A stretch of 64,000 nucleotides of DNA, from NCBI RefSeq assembly GCF_008245225.1, contig NZ_VTAW01000019.1, forward strand, positions 1-64,000, given 5' to 3'. How positions within the stretch are numbered: the first letter of the stretch is position 1; each line of letters begins with the position of its first letter. Made by a program: the position numbers and the translations under genes. This stretch comes from Natrialba swarupiae. GTDB taxonomy: Archaea > Halobacteriota > Halobacteria > Halobacteriales > Natrialbaceae. Positions 33,017 to 43,200 of this stretch are shown here, piece by piece. The notes beneath the pieces are model-generated. The model worked only from the letters and a program-made list of their open reading frames with translations. It was not told the DNA's origin and made no database searches.

Positions 33017-33295
33017 GCGACGGTAGGTGTGGCCGACGTACAGTGCCAGGACGTTCACCGAGAGCAAACCGAGAAAGAAGAGCAACTCGAGCCACGTCCC
33101 TAACCCGTTGAACAACACGGGAAAGTACAGAAACGGAGCTACGATTGCGGTCCAGAACCCCGCTCGACGGATCGGTTCGGCGAGAGTCGGAACGACCCGC
33201 TCGAGCATCTTTCGTCGATCGTCGTTCTCACTCTCGACCGGTGGACCGCTCACCGAAGACGACCCTCGATCGCCTGGCGCCGGGGAATCCGACAT
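33014..33295 (-). CDS. Small membrane protein, unknown function
   Basis: A 93-residue protein with a polar N-terminus (1-40) and two hydrophobic segments (about 46-66 and 68-88, LELLFFLGLLSVNVLALYVG). The ATG at 33295 is preceded by a TATA-like CGTATATACCG (minus strand) about 35 bases upstream. Not recognised; similar two-helix proteins occur widely in haloarchaea. Its end touches the tandem repeats. Confidence 0.72.
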   Translation of the reverse strand: MSDSPAPGDRGSSSVSGPPVESENDDRRKMLERVVPTLAEPIRRAGFWTAIVAPFLYFPVLFNGLGTWLELLFFLGLLSVNVLALYVGHTYRR

Positions 33296-33477
33296 CGATA
33301 CACGCGTTCTCGCCCACACGTCGGTATATACGGATACGACCGTTTATGATCGCTTGACTACAATTTACTCGAATACGGTCGTTCTCCCGTCGTGTGGGCT
33401 CGCCGGTTCGTCTGTCGTTGGAAACCGTCCGGAACTGGAACGCAGGTACGAAGAGCGTACGGGAGAGAAACGAGTCG

Positions 33478-35706
33478 TTACTGGAAACCGATGCGACTGT
33501 CCCGACGGCCCGTCGGGTCCGGTCCCCTCGAGCCGCCTTTGAACTCCTCTTCGATCCGTTCGTAGTAATCCAAGATGTCGTCGGTGATCGTCGGTCGGAC
33601 GTTCTCCATCGCCTGACGGAAGTGACGCATCTCGACGATGTCGGCTTCGTGGTCCTCGCGAAGTGCTTCGATCGCGGCCTCGCGGGCGATCGATTCGAGA
33701 TCGGAGCCGACGTAGCCGTCGGTGATCTCCGCGACTTCACGGAGGGTGACGTCCGCCGCGAGCGGCGTGTTCTCCGTGTGGATATCGAGGATCCGTTCGC
33801 GGCCGTCGACGTCGGGTTCGCCGATCATGACGAGACGGTCGAACCGGCCCGAACGAAGGAGTGCCGGGTCGATCATGTCGGGACGGTTGGTTGCGCCGAT
33901 GACCATCACGTTCCCCATCTCCTCTAATCCGTCGAGTTCGGTCAGGAGCTGGTTGACGACGCGCTCGGAGACGTTCGAGCCGACCTCGCCGCCCCGCCCG
34001 GGTGCGAGGGCGTCGAGTTCGTCGAAGAAGATCACCGTCGGCGAGACCTGTCGGGCTTTACGGAACGTCTGACGGATCGCCTTCTCGGACTCGCCGACCC
34101 ACTTGCTGAGTAGTTGCGGGCCGCGCACGGAGATGAAGTTCGCGTTCGTCTCGTTGGCGACGGCTTTCGCCATGAGCGTCTTCCCGGTGCCAGGCGGGCC
34201 GTACAGCAAGACGCCGGCCGGCGGGTCGATACCCAACCGGTCGAACCGTTCGGGGTTGTTCAGCGGCCACTCGACGGACTCTTTGACCTGATCTTTGGCG
34301 TCGTGGAGGCCGCCGACGTCGTCCCAGGAGATCTTCGGCAGTTCGACGAGTACCTCCCGCATCGCCGAGGGTTCGACTTCGTTCAAGGCACCGCGGAAGT
34401 CCTCTCGCTTGACGATCATCCGGTCGATCAGACTCGGCGGGATGTCCTCCTCGTCGAGATCGATCTCCGGGAGGTATCGTCGGAGCGCCTTCATCGCCGC
34501 CTCCTTGGTGAGACTCTCGATGTCGGCACCGACGAAACCGTGGGTCTCGTCGGCGAGGTGGGGGAGATTGACGTCGTCCGAAAGCGGCATCCCGCGGGTG
34601 TGAATCTGGAGGATCTCCTCGCGGCCAGTCTCGTCGGGAACGCCGATCTCGATCTCGCGGTCGAACCGACCCGGCCGGCGAAGCGCAGGGTCGACGCTGT
34701 CGACGCGGTTGGTCGCCGCGATGACGATGACCTGTCCCCGCGCCTCTAAGCCGTCCATCATCGTCAGCAACTGGGCGACGACGCGGCGTTCGACCTCGCC
34801 GGTGACGTCCTCACGTTTGGGCGCGATGGAGTCGAGTTCGTCGATGAAGATGATCGCGGGCGACTCCTCGCTTGCGTCCTCGAAGATCTCTCTGAGCTGT
34901 TGTTCGGACTCCCCGTAGTACTTCGAGATGATCTCGGGGCCGGCGATCGAGAAGAACGAAGCGGAGGTCTCGTTGGCGACGGCCTTCGCGAGCAGGGTCT
35001 TCCCGGTCCCCGGCGGGCCGTGGAGCAAGACGCCCTGTGGCGGTTCGATACCCAGCTTCTTGAAGATCTGGGGGTGTTTCATCGGGAGTTCGACCATCTC
35101 CCGAACCCGCTGGATCTCGCTTTGCAGGCCGCCGATGTCTTCGTAGGTAATTCCGCCACCGGTCTTCTCGAAACCGCTGATCGGTTCCTCTCGGAGTTCG
35201 ACGTCTGTATCTTCCGTGATGAGTACCACTCCCTCGGGGTCGGTTTCGACCGCGATAAGCGGGATCGCCTGGCCGGGCGATCGCATGAACGGGTGGTTCG
35301 TCGAGGACATCACCGGGACGATGTCGCGGCCGACGACCGGCCGTTTGAGGATCTGGCGTTTCACCATGCCGGCGGCGTCGGAACCGAACTGGACCGACGC
35401 CTCCTCGGGGGGTGCGAGGGTGAGTGAATCCGCCTTCGTCGCTTCGGCCTTCCGGATCGTTACGCGCTCCCCGATGCCGACGTCCGCGTTCTGGCGCGTG
35501 AAGCCGTCGATTCGAACGGTGTCCGTGTTCCAGTCCTGCCGGTCGGCCCGCCACACTTTCGCCGCGGTCGTATCCGCACCTTCGATCTCGATGATGTCGC
35601 CCGGACTCAGCTTTAGATGCAACAGCGTGTCCGGGTCGAGTCGGGCGATACCACGACCCGAGTCGTTCGGGTACGCCTTCGCAACCTCCAGTTGAACTTC
35701 GTTCAT
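33478..35706 (-). CDS. Cdc48/VAT AAA ATPase
   Basis: A 742-residue hexameric unfoldase, the archaeal homologue of Cdc48/p97, which pulls proteins apart using ATP, partly to feed the proteasome. An N-terminal double-psi barrel and four-stranded domain (1-185) precede two AAA modules. Each has Walker A GPPGTGKT (230-237 in D1) and Walker [13 protein letters not shown] or [12 protein letters not shown], with second-region-of-homology arginines ([17 protein letters not shown]). The C-terminal tail is short and acidic then basic. The ATG is clear. Haloarchaea carry several paralogues, so this copy's specific role is open. Confidence 0.95.
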   Translation of the reverse strand: MNEVQLEVAKAYPNDSGRGIARLDPDTLLHLKLSPGDIIEIEGADTTAAKVWRADRQDWNTDTVRIDGFTRQNADVGIGERVTIRKAEATKADSLTLAPPEEASVQFGSDAAGMVKRQILKRPVVGRDIVPVMSSTNHPFMRSPGQAIPLIAVETDPEGVVLITEDTDVELREEPISGFEKTGGGITYEDIGGLQSEIQRVREMVELPMKHPQIFKKLGIEPPQGVLLHGPPGTGKTLLAKAVANETSASFFSIAGPEIISKYYGESEQQLREIFEDASEESPAIIFIDELDSIAPKREDVTGEVERRVVAQLLTMMDGLEARGQVIVIAATNRVDSVDPALRRPGRFDREIEIGVPDETGREEILQIHTRGMPLSDDVNLPHLADETHGFVGADIESLTKEAAMKALRRYLPEIDLDEEDIPPSLIDRMIVKREDFRGALNEVEPSAMREVLVELPKISWDDVGGLHDAKDQVKESVEWPLNNPERFDRLGIDPPAGVLLYGPPGTGKTLMAKAVANETNANFISVRGPQLLSKWVGESEKAIRQTFRKARQVSPTVIFFDELDALAPGRGGEVGSNVSERVVNQLLTELDGLEEMGNVMVIGATNRPDMIDPALLRSGRFDRLVMIGEPDVDGRERILDIHTENTPLAADVTLREVAEITDGYVGSDLESIAREAAIEALREDHEADIVEMRHFRQAMENVRPTITDDILDYYERIEEEFKGGSRGPDPTGRRDSRIGFQ

Positions 35707-36135
35707 GATTCGGATTAAACGGGGATGTCAGTGACTCCGATACGTGATCGGATAGGTTTTTTGCTCGCTCAACCTGTGATAGATGCTACCATATCAGAGT
35801 TCGACTGGACGATACATAGGAGTGTCGGCTTCGGTGGGTTTCGCAGCCTTTTCACGTCTCGGAGGAACTGAACAGAGCGATCCGCTACGATCGTATTCTC
35901 TGGACACAGTTGCGGTGTCGACCGTGGTAGTCTCCGATTATCCAGCGGAGGCCGACACCGATTCGGCCGAACGCCCGAGGACGATCCACCCGGCAGACGG
36001 TACGTACCGAGTGTCGTCGGGGTCGAAACAGACGGTCTCGACCGCTTCGGTCGCGTGCTCTTTCCCGCTGGTCGTGTCCTATCGGTACACCTCGCCATAG
36101 GTTGGGAGATGCGGGACACAGCAAACGGAGATCGG
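35707..36135. other. 429-base gap upstream of the Cdc48 gene
   Basis: No convincing gene. Open frames exist on both strands but have either random Arg-rich translation or low third-position GC. The left part (35740-35820) is AT-rich and should contain the Cdc48 promoter. Near 36115, GGGACACAGCAAACGG resembles one arm of the inverted-repeat family, just after the end of the next minus-strand gene. Confidence 0.5.
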
Positions 36136-36669
36136 CTACCGGTCGGCCCTCTCGCGTCGATACCGGACCGTCGAACCGTTCCCGTCGCCCGTCCGCTCGA
36201 CCAGCCCGAACAGGGTCGCCCACTCGAGCAGGCGTTCGACGCGTACGGCCCACTCCGCGCAGTCGTCGGGTTCGCGGTGCGAGCGCCCCACCGTTCGCTC
36301 GGTCGAGCGGTCGCGAACCCGCCTGGTCACTGTCGCCACCTCCAGCCCAGTCGTACTGTCCTCGAGTACCTCGAGGACGGTCGGAACGTCGCGAACGCGG
36401 CTCCGGAACGCGGTCCGGAGCGATTCCGGATCGACGTCGTTGGCCGTCCGCCGATACGTGTCGCGTTCCGTCTCGACCAACTCGAGCGCTCGGAGGAACG
36501 TCAGCCAGGTTGCGGCCGCCTCGCGGCCCTCGACGTCGGTTCGTTCGACGAGCCGGGAACAGCAGTCGGCGTCGCTCGCCGTAGCGTTCGATTCGGCCGG
36601 AACCGCGGCCGCGACGCCAGCGACGGCCTCGAGACCGTCGGGCGGCTCCGGAACGGGTTTGAATCGCAC
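36136..36669 (-). CDS. Conserved haloarchaeal protein, unknown function
   Basis: A 177-residue protein read from a GTG start at 36669 (VRFKPVPEPPDGLEAVAG). It is mostly helical, with conserved-looking DCCSRLVERTDVEGREAAAT and TWLTFLRALELVE segments and a C-terminal region ending in ERLLEWATLFGLVERTGDG, which resembles a winged-helix end. It starts 2 bases after the mch stop, so the two are probably one transcription unit. No catalytic motif is seen. Confidence 0.7.
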   Translation of the reverse strand: MRFKPVPEPPDGLEAVAGVAAAVPAESNATASDADCCSRLVERTDVEGREAAATWLTFLRALELVETERDTYRRTANDVDPESLRTAFRSRVRDVPTVLEVLEDSTTGLEVATVTRRVRDRSTERTVGRSHREPDDCAEWAVRVERLLEWATLFGLVERTGDGNGSTVRYRRERADR

Positions 36670-36671
36670 GC

Positions 36672-37604
36672 TCAGAGATCGAACGAGTCGGCGAGCAGGC
36701 TCTCGTCCGTCTCGCCGTGGACGTACGTCGGGCCGCCGACGACGTCGATGGTCACCTTCGCCGGGGCGAACAGATCGGAGGGAACCTCCTCGAACTGCCA
36801 CTCGAGGTCGTCGAAGATCTCGCCGAACGGTCGTCCGTGTGCGTCGGCTGCCGTCGAGGACACCGACTCGAACTGGTCGGCGTCCTCCCGAACGGTGAGG
36901 TGGGCCGTTCCGCCGTAGGCGATCGCGTCGTTCGTCCGGGCGATCGCCGTCCGTTCGTCGCCCGCGACCGGTGGGACGGGCGCACGTCCCGTCACCGAGA
37001 CGATATCGAGGGGATCGTACCCGAGTTCCGTCAATCTGAACGTCGCAAGTTCGGCCGCTCGAGCCGCGTTGGTGATACTCCCGGCGATACTCGCGGTGGA
37101 GTAGGGGAGTAAGAAGACGCTGCTCGTCTCGACCTCCGCGAGGTCGGCGACCTGTTCGGCGGCGGCCTCGGTCGGTACGTCCTCTGTCTCGACGGCCAGT
37201 GCCGTCAGGTCGAACGCGTCCGTGTATCCGATGCGTCTGAACTCCGTCTCCTCGGCGACGAGCGCCCGGGCCGGCCCGCTTCCGAGCCCCTCGAAGTCCT
37301 CGGTCGTCAGCTCCCAGCCGGCCTTTTGCGAGCACAAAAGCGAGAGCGCCGGCTGATCGGTCGAGAGCGAGACGTAGGGGATCGGCGCGTCGCTGATCTC
37401 GCCGAGGTCGTAACTCGGCGTCGCCATCCCGGCGGTCTGGATCTCGGTCAGAAGCATTCCGGCTTCGATACCGCCGTCGAACTCGAGGCCGAAATCGAGC
37501 ACCGTCGCGTCGTTTTCGAGGTCGTATCCGCCGACGTTTAGCTCCTCGGCATACTCGAGGGCCTCGTCGACCAGTTCGATCGCCATTCGGTTGAGACTCT
37601 CCAT
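36672..37604 (-). CDS. mch: Methenyltetrahydromethanopterin cyclohydrolase
   Basis: A 310-residue enzyme (EC 3.5.4.27 family). In non-methanogenic haloarchaea the same family is thought to work on folate- or methanopterin-type C1 carriers, converting the methenyl to the formyl form. Family features include an N-terminal SLNRMAIELVDEALEYAEEL, the GGIEAGMLLTEIQTAG segment, VLLPYSTASIAGS-type core (SSVFLLPYSTASIAGSITNA) and GYDPLDIVSVTGRAPVPP. The length fits the family. A small protein gene follows almost without gap. Confidence 0.93.
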   Translation of the reverse strand: MESLNRMAIELVDEALEYAEELNVGGYDLENDATVLDFGLEFDGGIEAGMLLTEIQTAGMATPSYDLGEISDAPIPYVSLSTDQPALSLLCSQKAGWELTTEDFEGLGSGPARALVAEETEFRRIGYTDAFDLTALAVETEDVPTEAAAEQVADLAEVETSSVFLLPYSTASIAGSITNAARAAELATFRLTELGYDPLDIVSVTGRAPVPPVAGDERTAIARTNDAIAYGGTAHLTVREDADQFESVSSTAADAHGRPFGEIFDDLEWQFEEVPSDLFAPAKVTIDVVGGPTYVHGETDESLLADSFDL

Positions 37605-37698
37605 GGTGTCGCTTCAGCCTCCGACCTAAAACCGTTTGTCAGTCTCTGTCTGACCACCGTCCGACTATGGTCCTACGCCCCGATAGTATGGGCAGTGT

Positions 37699-37902
37699 TC
37701 ACACGGAGTATCCGACGTTCTCGATCGCATCGGCGATCGACGACTCGTCGACGAGCGTCTCCTCGTGTACGACGCGAACCTCGCTCGCCTCGTGGTTCGC
37801 CGTCACCGAGGAGACGCCTTCGAGGGACTCGAGGGCGTCGGTGACGGTGTTCTCACAGCCCTCACACGCCATTCCGTCTACTTCGATGGTCGTCTCCGTC
37901 AT
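37699..37902 (-). CDS. Heavy-metal-associated (CopZ-like) protein
   Basis: A 67-residue HMA-domain protein. It has the metal motif GMACEGCENTV (M-x-C-x2-C), then the ferredoxin-like beta-alpha-beta pattern ending ESSIADAIENVGYSV. Such proteins bind Cu(I) in the cytoplasm and pass it to P-type ATPases or regulators. No ATPase gene is nearby. The ATG at 37902 starts the conserved domain; an upstream extension is not conserved. Confidence 0.92.
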   Translation of the reverse strand: MTETTIEVDGMACEGCENTVTDALESLEGVSSVTANHEASEVRVVHEETLVDESSIADAIENVGYSV

Positions 37903-37927
37903 GACGTCCCTACTTGGCCCCGACGAG

Positions 37928-38013
37928 TGATACGGATTATGATCGATCACGTATCCGCGCGCGTCTGCGGGTCGGATCTGACTGACAGGTGTCCGGTCGA
38001 CCGTTCGGATCGG
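37928..38013. repeat. Possible degenerate copy of the inverted-repeat element
   Basis: TGATACGGATTATGATCG at 37928 matches the left arm, and an internal CGCGCGTCTGCGGG resembles the middle of the copies at 2260 and 3809. No clear right arm is found. It lies in the 239-base gap between the CopZ-like and thiamine-binding genes. Confidence 0.35.
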
Positions 38014-38141
38014 GACCCATCATACAGTGTCGTGTCAGTCACTTCGGGCGCAGCCGCGACCCCTGGGGCGGGTGCACCGTTCCATCGGGGCAGGAATCCG
38101 TGTCAGTCCTCGTTTCGGCGGAGTTCGACGATTCGGTCGGA

Positions 38142-38456
38142 TTACGCGGAATCGCTCGTCGCCGCTCGGCCGAGGTGTTCTTCGACCGCCTCGACCTTCT
38201 CCGCAGCGGACGTTTGCTTCGTCCGCTTGTCGTCGATCTTCAACACCGTACTCACGCGGTCGCCGTCGACCGCCTCGTGGGCCGCCTGTGCGGCGGCGAA
38301 CAGCTCACTGATCTCGTCGGTCTCGATCACCGTCCCCATCGGGTTCGTCTCGTACTCGACGTCGTAGGCCTCGAGGGCGTCGACGGCCTTCGCGACCTCG
38401 TCCGACATACTGTCTTCGATCACCGGTGCGACGCTCAGTAGTGCGACTACCGTCAT
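38142..38456 (-). CDS. MTH1187-family thiamine-binding protein
   Basis: A 104-residue protein of the MTH1187/YkoF-related family (COG0011). It has a ferredoxin-like fold starting MTVVALLSVAPVIEDSM, the central YETNPMGTVIETDEISELF, and VSTVLKIDDKR. Members bind thiamine or similar ligands as tetramers. The ATG at 38456 is chosen; an ATG three codons earlier is possible. Confidence 0.9.
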   Translation of the reverse strand: MTVVALLSVAPVIEDSMSDEVAKAVDALEAYDVEYETNPMGTVIETDEISELFAAAQAAHEAVDGDRVSTVLKIDDKRTKQTSAAEKVEAVEEHLGRAATSDSA

Positions 38457-38522
38457 GGTTGCCACTGAGAACGCGCGGGAGCCTAAAATGTACCATGATC
38501 GGGGACTGTGTGTCGGTCCCGA

Positions 38523-38876
38523 CTAGTCGCGAGTCGGCCGGTCCACCGACGCCGAGGGCGGGTAGATGATCACGTCCCCGTTCGCGTAGACGTACACCTC
38601 GTGTTCCAAGGCGGTGAACGCGACGTGCCCGCCGGTTCGTTCGGTGCCGTCGGCCTTTTTGCCGAAGAGCCGATCGAGCGCGTCGGGGTCGACGCTGTCG
38701 TAGAGCGAAAACTCGCCCTGGGAGACGTCGATGTCCGCGATCGACGCGATGGCGTGGACGATCGTCGTCGTGATCGTCGCGGTACCGTCGCCATCGTGGT
38801 GGAAGACGTACCGATCGTTAGGCTGGTCGTACTGTAGATCGCTGATGTCGTGGGTGGGAGAACGTTCTGTTTGCAT
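38523..38876 (-). CDS. HalOD1 output-domain protein
   Basis: A 117-residue protein made almost entirely of a haloarchaeal HalOD1 domain: TTTIVHAIASIADIDVSQGE, then SLYDSVDPDALDRLFGKK and HVAFTALEHEVYVYANGDV. This domain is usually fused to or beside Bat-type sensors and is thought to be an output module. A TATA-like TTTTTATAC (minus strand, about 38922-38930) enclosed by inverted repeats lies upstream. Confidence 0.85.
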   Translation of the reverse strand: MQTERSPTHDISDLQYDQPNDRYVFHHDGDGTATITTTIVHAIASIADIDVSQGEFSLYDSVDPDALDRLFGKKADGTERTGGHVAFTALEHEVYVYANGDVIIYPPSASVDRPTRD

Positions 38877-38899
38877 TTCGATCCTCTGTCGTCGATCGT

Positions 38900-38953
38900 C
38901 TACCGTTGGTACTGTATCGGAGTATAAAAACGAACCGCAACGTCAAACGGTAG
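38900..38953. promoter_or_regulatory. Inverted repeat flanking the HalOD1 promoter
   Basis: CTACCGTT (38900-38907) and AACGGTAG (38946-38953) are perfect 8-base complements that bracket the AT-rich TATA-like box of the HalOD1 gene. The spacing suits a regulator binding both sides of the promoter or DNA looping. The rest of the gap to the next gene is AT-rich without a gene. Confidence 0.4.
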
Positions 38954-39061
38954 ACAAACGTGAACTAAAATTCGGACTAGTAGTTGTATTTTAACACTAC
39001 CGGAGGCTCGGATGAGTCCTTTCACGTTAGCGTCGGAACCGGCCCCTCGGGAGTCGACTCG

Positions 39062-39244
39062 TCATGGTTCGTCCCGTCGTTCGTGGCGTTCTTCGAGGTC
39101 TCGAGACTCGCGGAGTACGCGCTGGGCCTCCGGCGATCGGCGATTTTTCGGCGACATGATCGGCTCACCCGATCCCTCGATGCGATCCTCGGGATCGTCG
39201 ACTGCGATCCACTCGCGGGCGCGGGAGACCAGTGCTCGAAGCAT
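39062..39244 (-). CDS. Small charged protein, unknown function
   Basis: A 60-residue protein starting MLRALVSRAREWIAVDDPED. An N-terminal amphipathic helix is followed by a polar, Arg/Glu-rich segment (MSPKNRRSPEAQRVLRESRD). No metal or catalytic motif. The coherent composition and position make it a likely real gene, but the evidence is modest. Confidence 0.55.
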   Translation of the reverse strand: MLRALVSRAREWIAVDDPEDRIEGSGEPIMSPKNRRSPEAQRVLRESRDLEERHERRDEP

Positions 39245-39334
39245 ATTCGAACGGTGTGCGTGAGGCTCAAAAAGGTTGGTGGGGAGATACGAACACACTC
39301 AGGTGCGGATGTCGATGCTGCCCCACGGTGGCGG

Positions 39335-40033
39335 TCAGGCGAGTGACGCGGCACAGAGTTCGGCGATTGCCCGACGGAGTCGCTGGGAGATGGCGGACTT
39401 CGAGACGCCGAGACGGTCGGCGAGCTCGTCCTGTGAGATCCCACGCGGCACGTCGAAATAGCCCTCCTCGTAGGCGACCGCGAGCAGTTCCTGTTGTTTC
39501 TCGGTCAGCGCTACGACGCCGTCGTCGCCGTCGTCGGAGACTCGCAGGTGTTCGACCGACACCGACACGCCGTCGTCCCGACAGGCGTCGTTGAACGCCA
39601 CGAGTGCGTCCCGGCTCGGAAACCGAAGCTGGACGAGCCAGCCGTCTCGAGAACTCGAGACCTCGAGCAGCCGGCCGCCGACTTCGGCCGTACTCGCGGT
39701 GAACGTCAGCGCCCGTTCGGTCAGCGTGACCCGGTACACCCGCCGGTCGGGATACCGGTCGACGAGTATCGGCTCTCGGATCGTCGGATCGGTCTCGAGG
39801 GCGGCCTCGAACCCGCCGAACTCCGCCCCCCGTGCGGTGACGAACAGGAGGGTGTGGCCCGTCTCGTCGGTCGTCCAGTACTCGGGCTCGAGGGTGACGT
39901 CAGGAGCCCGCTCGAGGGACGATCGCAAGACGAGGTCGGGGTGATCGAGTCGAACCTGCGCGACGATTCCGCCGTCGGACCGATCCAGAACCGTCGATCG
40001 TTCGCGTTCGGTCTCGGCGAGTTCGATGCTCAC
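39335..40033 (-). CDS. Bat-type HTH transcription regulator without sensor domains
   Basis: A 232-residue regulator. The C-terminal HTH_10 domain reads LTEKQQELLAVAYEEGYFDVPRGIS, then QDELADRLGVSKSAISQRLR, which is the bacterio-opsin activator type. The N-terminal 160 residues form the BAT-associated domain (VRLDHPDLVLRSSLERAPDV, then TVSLSGRD-like strands). It lacks PAS or GAF parts, so its signal may come through protein partners. An inverted repeat lies about 90 bases upstream. Confidence 0.88.
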   Translation of the reverse strand: MSIELAETERERSTVLDRSDGGIVAQVRLDHPDLVLRSSLERAPDVTLEPEYWTTDETGHTLLFVTARGAEFGGFEAALETDPTIREPILVDRYPDRRVYRVTLTERALTFTASTAEVGGRLLEVSSSRDGWLVQLRFPSRDALVAFNDACRDDGVSVSVEHLRVSDDGDDGVVALTEKQQELLAVAYEEGYFDVPRGISQDELADRLGVSKSAISQRLRRAIAELCAASLA

Positions 40034-40116
40034 AGATCCACCTCGCTCCGTCCGGTCGCCTCTCCGTAAGCGTCCGTTACCGGTGACACGCTCATCGATC
40101 GAGTGATTAGGCCGTG

Positions 40117-40143
40117 GCTATCTGGACGTGGGCGCTAGATAGC
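40117..40143. promoter_or_regulatory. Inverted repeat GCTATCT / AGATAGC
   Basis: Perfect 7-base arms (40117-40123 and 40137-40143) around a 13-base centre, located 84-110 bases before the start of the Bat-type regulator at 40033. It could be an autoregulatory site or a hairpin after the large sensor gene. The remaining sequence of this 250-base gap shows no gene. Confidence 0.35.
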
Positions 40144-40283
40144 AAAATCACAGCCACGATGGCTCAATACGTATTCATCCGTCCGATATTCTGAACGTCG
40201 GCTGGCGAACGAAACAAGCAATTACCCCACGAGTTGGCCCCGAACGAGACCTGGTAATGGACGGTAAACTCCGAAACAGTCGC

Positions 40284-43200
40284 TTATTCCCCGTCGCCTC
40301 GCTCGTCGAACAGGAGTTCGAACAGTTTTCGCTGGGCTATCCGTGAGTGCCGGCTGAACGTCGGCTGAGAGACACCGAGCACCCCCGCAACCTCTTCGCC
40401 GGTACTCTCCCGGGGCCACTCGAAGAAGCCGCTGTAGTACGCCGTCTCGAGCGTGCGAAGCTGTCGATCCGAGAGTCGGTCCCGCAACTCGGCGTCGAAC
40501 GACCGACGCCGAGCGTCGGACCCAGTGCGTTCGCGTCTGGCGACCAGTTTCACCCCCCGATAGCTGCGTTCGAGCATTCGGACGAATCCACGCACTGCGA
40601 TCGTGTTCGGCAGTTCGACGACGAGACGCGTCCGATCGCCGGCCGGTTCGATCGAACGCAACGCGCCGCCGTGCTCGGCGATTCGGTCCGCGATCGTTTC
40701 CTCGCGGACGACGAGTTCGACGCCGGAATCCGTCCCGATCCGGCAGATCGAGTCGACGCCCGCGAGTGAGTCGGCACCGTCGTCTCCGTCGGCGTCGTCC
40801 AGCGCCGTCGTGCAGTAGACGGTCGACCCGCCGGACGATCCGGGAACGACCGTCCCGACGGTGATCTCCGTCTCCAGATGGTGGGCGGTCGCGAGAAGCG
40901 GGTCGTCCTCGTCGCGGACCACGAGTTCGAGTTCGACACCCGACTCCGAGAGCAGCGCTCGCTTCCGCTCGAGCGCCACCGTCGCGTGGCCGGCGACCGT
41001 CGCGAGGTGGCGACAACGACTCCGAACTCGATCGTCGAACAGCCCCGACCGATCACCGTACGCGGTGAGCGTTCCGTACCGGAACTCACCGTACTCGATC
41101 GGCGTGAGCAGAGCGCTCCGATAGCCGTACTCGAGCGGTTCCTCCCGCCAGGGCTCCCCGTCGCCGGTCCGGCGATTCGATTCCCTCTCGAGGTCGATCG
41201 CCACCGTCGCGTCCGACGGTTCTGCCGCCGTCGTGTCAGGCGACTTCTCCCCTGTCACGCCCGACGGTTTCTTCCCCGTTACGTCCGACCGACCCCCTCG
41301 GCCGACGAACCCCAGGTCGGGATCGACCGGCACCGACAGCGAGTCGAGGAACTCGCCGCCGTCGCCGACCCAGGTCGACGGCGTCACCGTCTCTGCGCCG
41401 ACGTCGTGGCGGCCGATCCAGACGAGGCCGATCGATCCGCTCGTCCCCACGGGAGTGACTTCGCGTACCGCCTCGCAGACGCGCTGCTCGAGGTCGTCTC
41501 TGGTTTCGGCCGCGAGTATCGCGCGCACCTCGGCACGGAGCCGTTCCGAGTCCCCCTCGAGTGCCTCGTACACGTCGCGTTCACGACCGATCGTCCGGAG
41601 CCGACGGCGACGCTCGAGCGCCTCGAGTGCGACCGACGCCGCGTCGGCGAGCGGTTCCACCGCGTCGACCTCGAGCGACGCGAAGCCGAGCGGTCTCGCG
41701 GTCGTGGCGAGAAGGAGGTTCTCGTTGTCGACCGGCAGGACGAAGACGCGTTCGGCCCGGACGCCGGAGCGCTCGAGAAGCGGTTCCAGCGTGGAGCCGT
41801 CGGAGACGATTGCCTCGCCCGCGTCGAGAAGGGGTTCGATCTCGGTTCGGTCGACGGCGACCGCCGGGAGGTCGAGTCGGTCGTCTGAGCCGGTCGTCGC
41901 GACGGCTGCCGGCTCGAGGACGCCGTCGTCGACCCGGTACCAGGCTGCGAACTCGGCGTCGGCACCACCGAGAACTGCATCCGCGACAGCCCGTCGAATC
42001 TCGACGGCAGTGTCGGCCCGACGGAGGTCGCAAACGGCGTCGAGGACGCTCGAGCGAAGCGTCGCCCCCGATCGCCGCCGGTCACGGACGGTGCAGACTG
42101 CCCGAGCGTCGTCGTCCAGCGGCGTGATGAAGACGTCGACCGCGCGCCCGTCACCGACCGCGAGGTCGCCGGAGACCGGCTCCATCCACCTGAACAGGGG
42201 CGACTCCAGTCGCTTCCGGATCCGGGCCGCGAGGTCGGCGTCGAACAGGTCGTCGACGCTCCGACCGATCAGCACGTCGTCGTCGGCCAGTTCCCGAAAG
42301 GAAGCGTTGGCGAGTTCGACGGTCGTTCCGTCGAGTACGGCCACGCCGTCGACGACTCCGTCGATCGCGTCCTCGAGGAGTGCGAGTCGGTTCGCTTCCG
42401 TCCGGAGGGACGTCTCGGCGTCGGCCCGCGAGCGGTCCCCGCCCGAGCTCTCGCGTGCGACCACCGACATCCCCCCGTCGTCCGGGTAGGCCGTCACCTC
42501 GAGCGGCGCGTCGAACACCGGGTGGCTCGTCTCGAACGCGACCGGGTCGCCGGTCGCGGCCGACTCCCTGAGTCGATCGGCGAACAGCTCACGAACGTCG
42601 TCCGGGAGAACCGACCAGAGGACGGTTCCGGGCTCCGGCTCTCCCTCGAGCAATCGGCCCGCGGCGTCGGTCCAGTGGACGAGTTCCCACCGCTCGCCCA
42701 GAACCAACAACGGGTCGCCGACGTGTTCGAGGGCCGTCTCGACTGTCTCGTCTCCGACCTCCGGCGCCACCGTGATCGTCGTGATCACTCCCTCGACGTC
42801 CGGGTCCTCGAGGCGATCGACCGCCGTCAACTCGACGACCGTCCACGCTCCGTCGTCCGTGTGCAGCCGACAGGTGACCGTCTCGGTCGAGCCGACGGGC
42901 CGGTCGCGGACGCCCGAAACCACCTCGCGTACCCGGTCGCGATCGTCGGGATGGACGAGACCCGGGAGAGCCGATCGAACGAGATCGTCGGGCGTCCAGC
43001 CGAGGCGGTCGACGGCCGGGGTTGCGTACGTGATCGTGCCGTCGGTCGTCACGACCACGAGCGGAACGTCCGCGTACTCGAGGAGTCGTCGGTAGTTGCG
43101 ATCCGGTTCGCGCTCGTCGAGTCGAGCCCCCCTCACCGCGTTCCCGACGCGAGTGACGGCGACTGGCGACGGCGTCGCCGGATCGACGACGTCGGTCGCA

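Noticed and set aside
35783-36100. Possible 105-residue protein upstream of Cdc48
   Set aside because: Third-position GC is low compared with real genes here, the composition is Ser/Thr-rich without pattern, and no motif or promoter fits.
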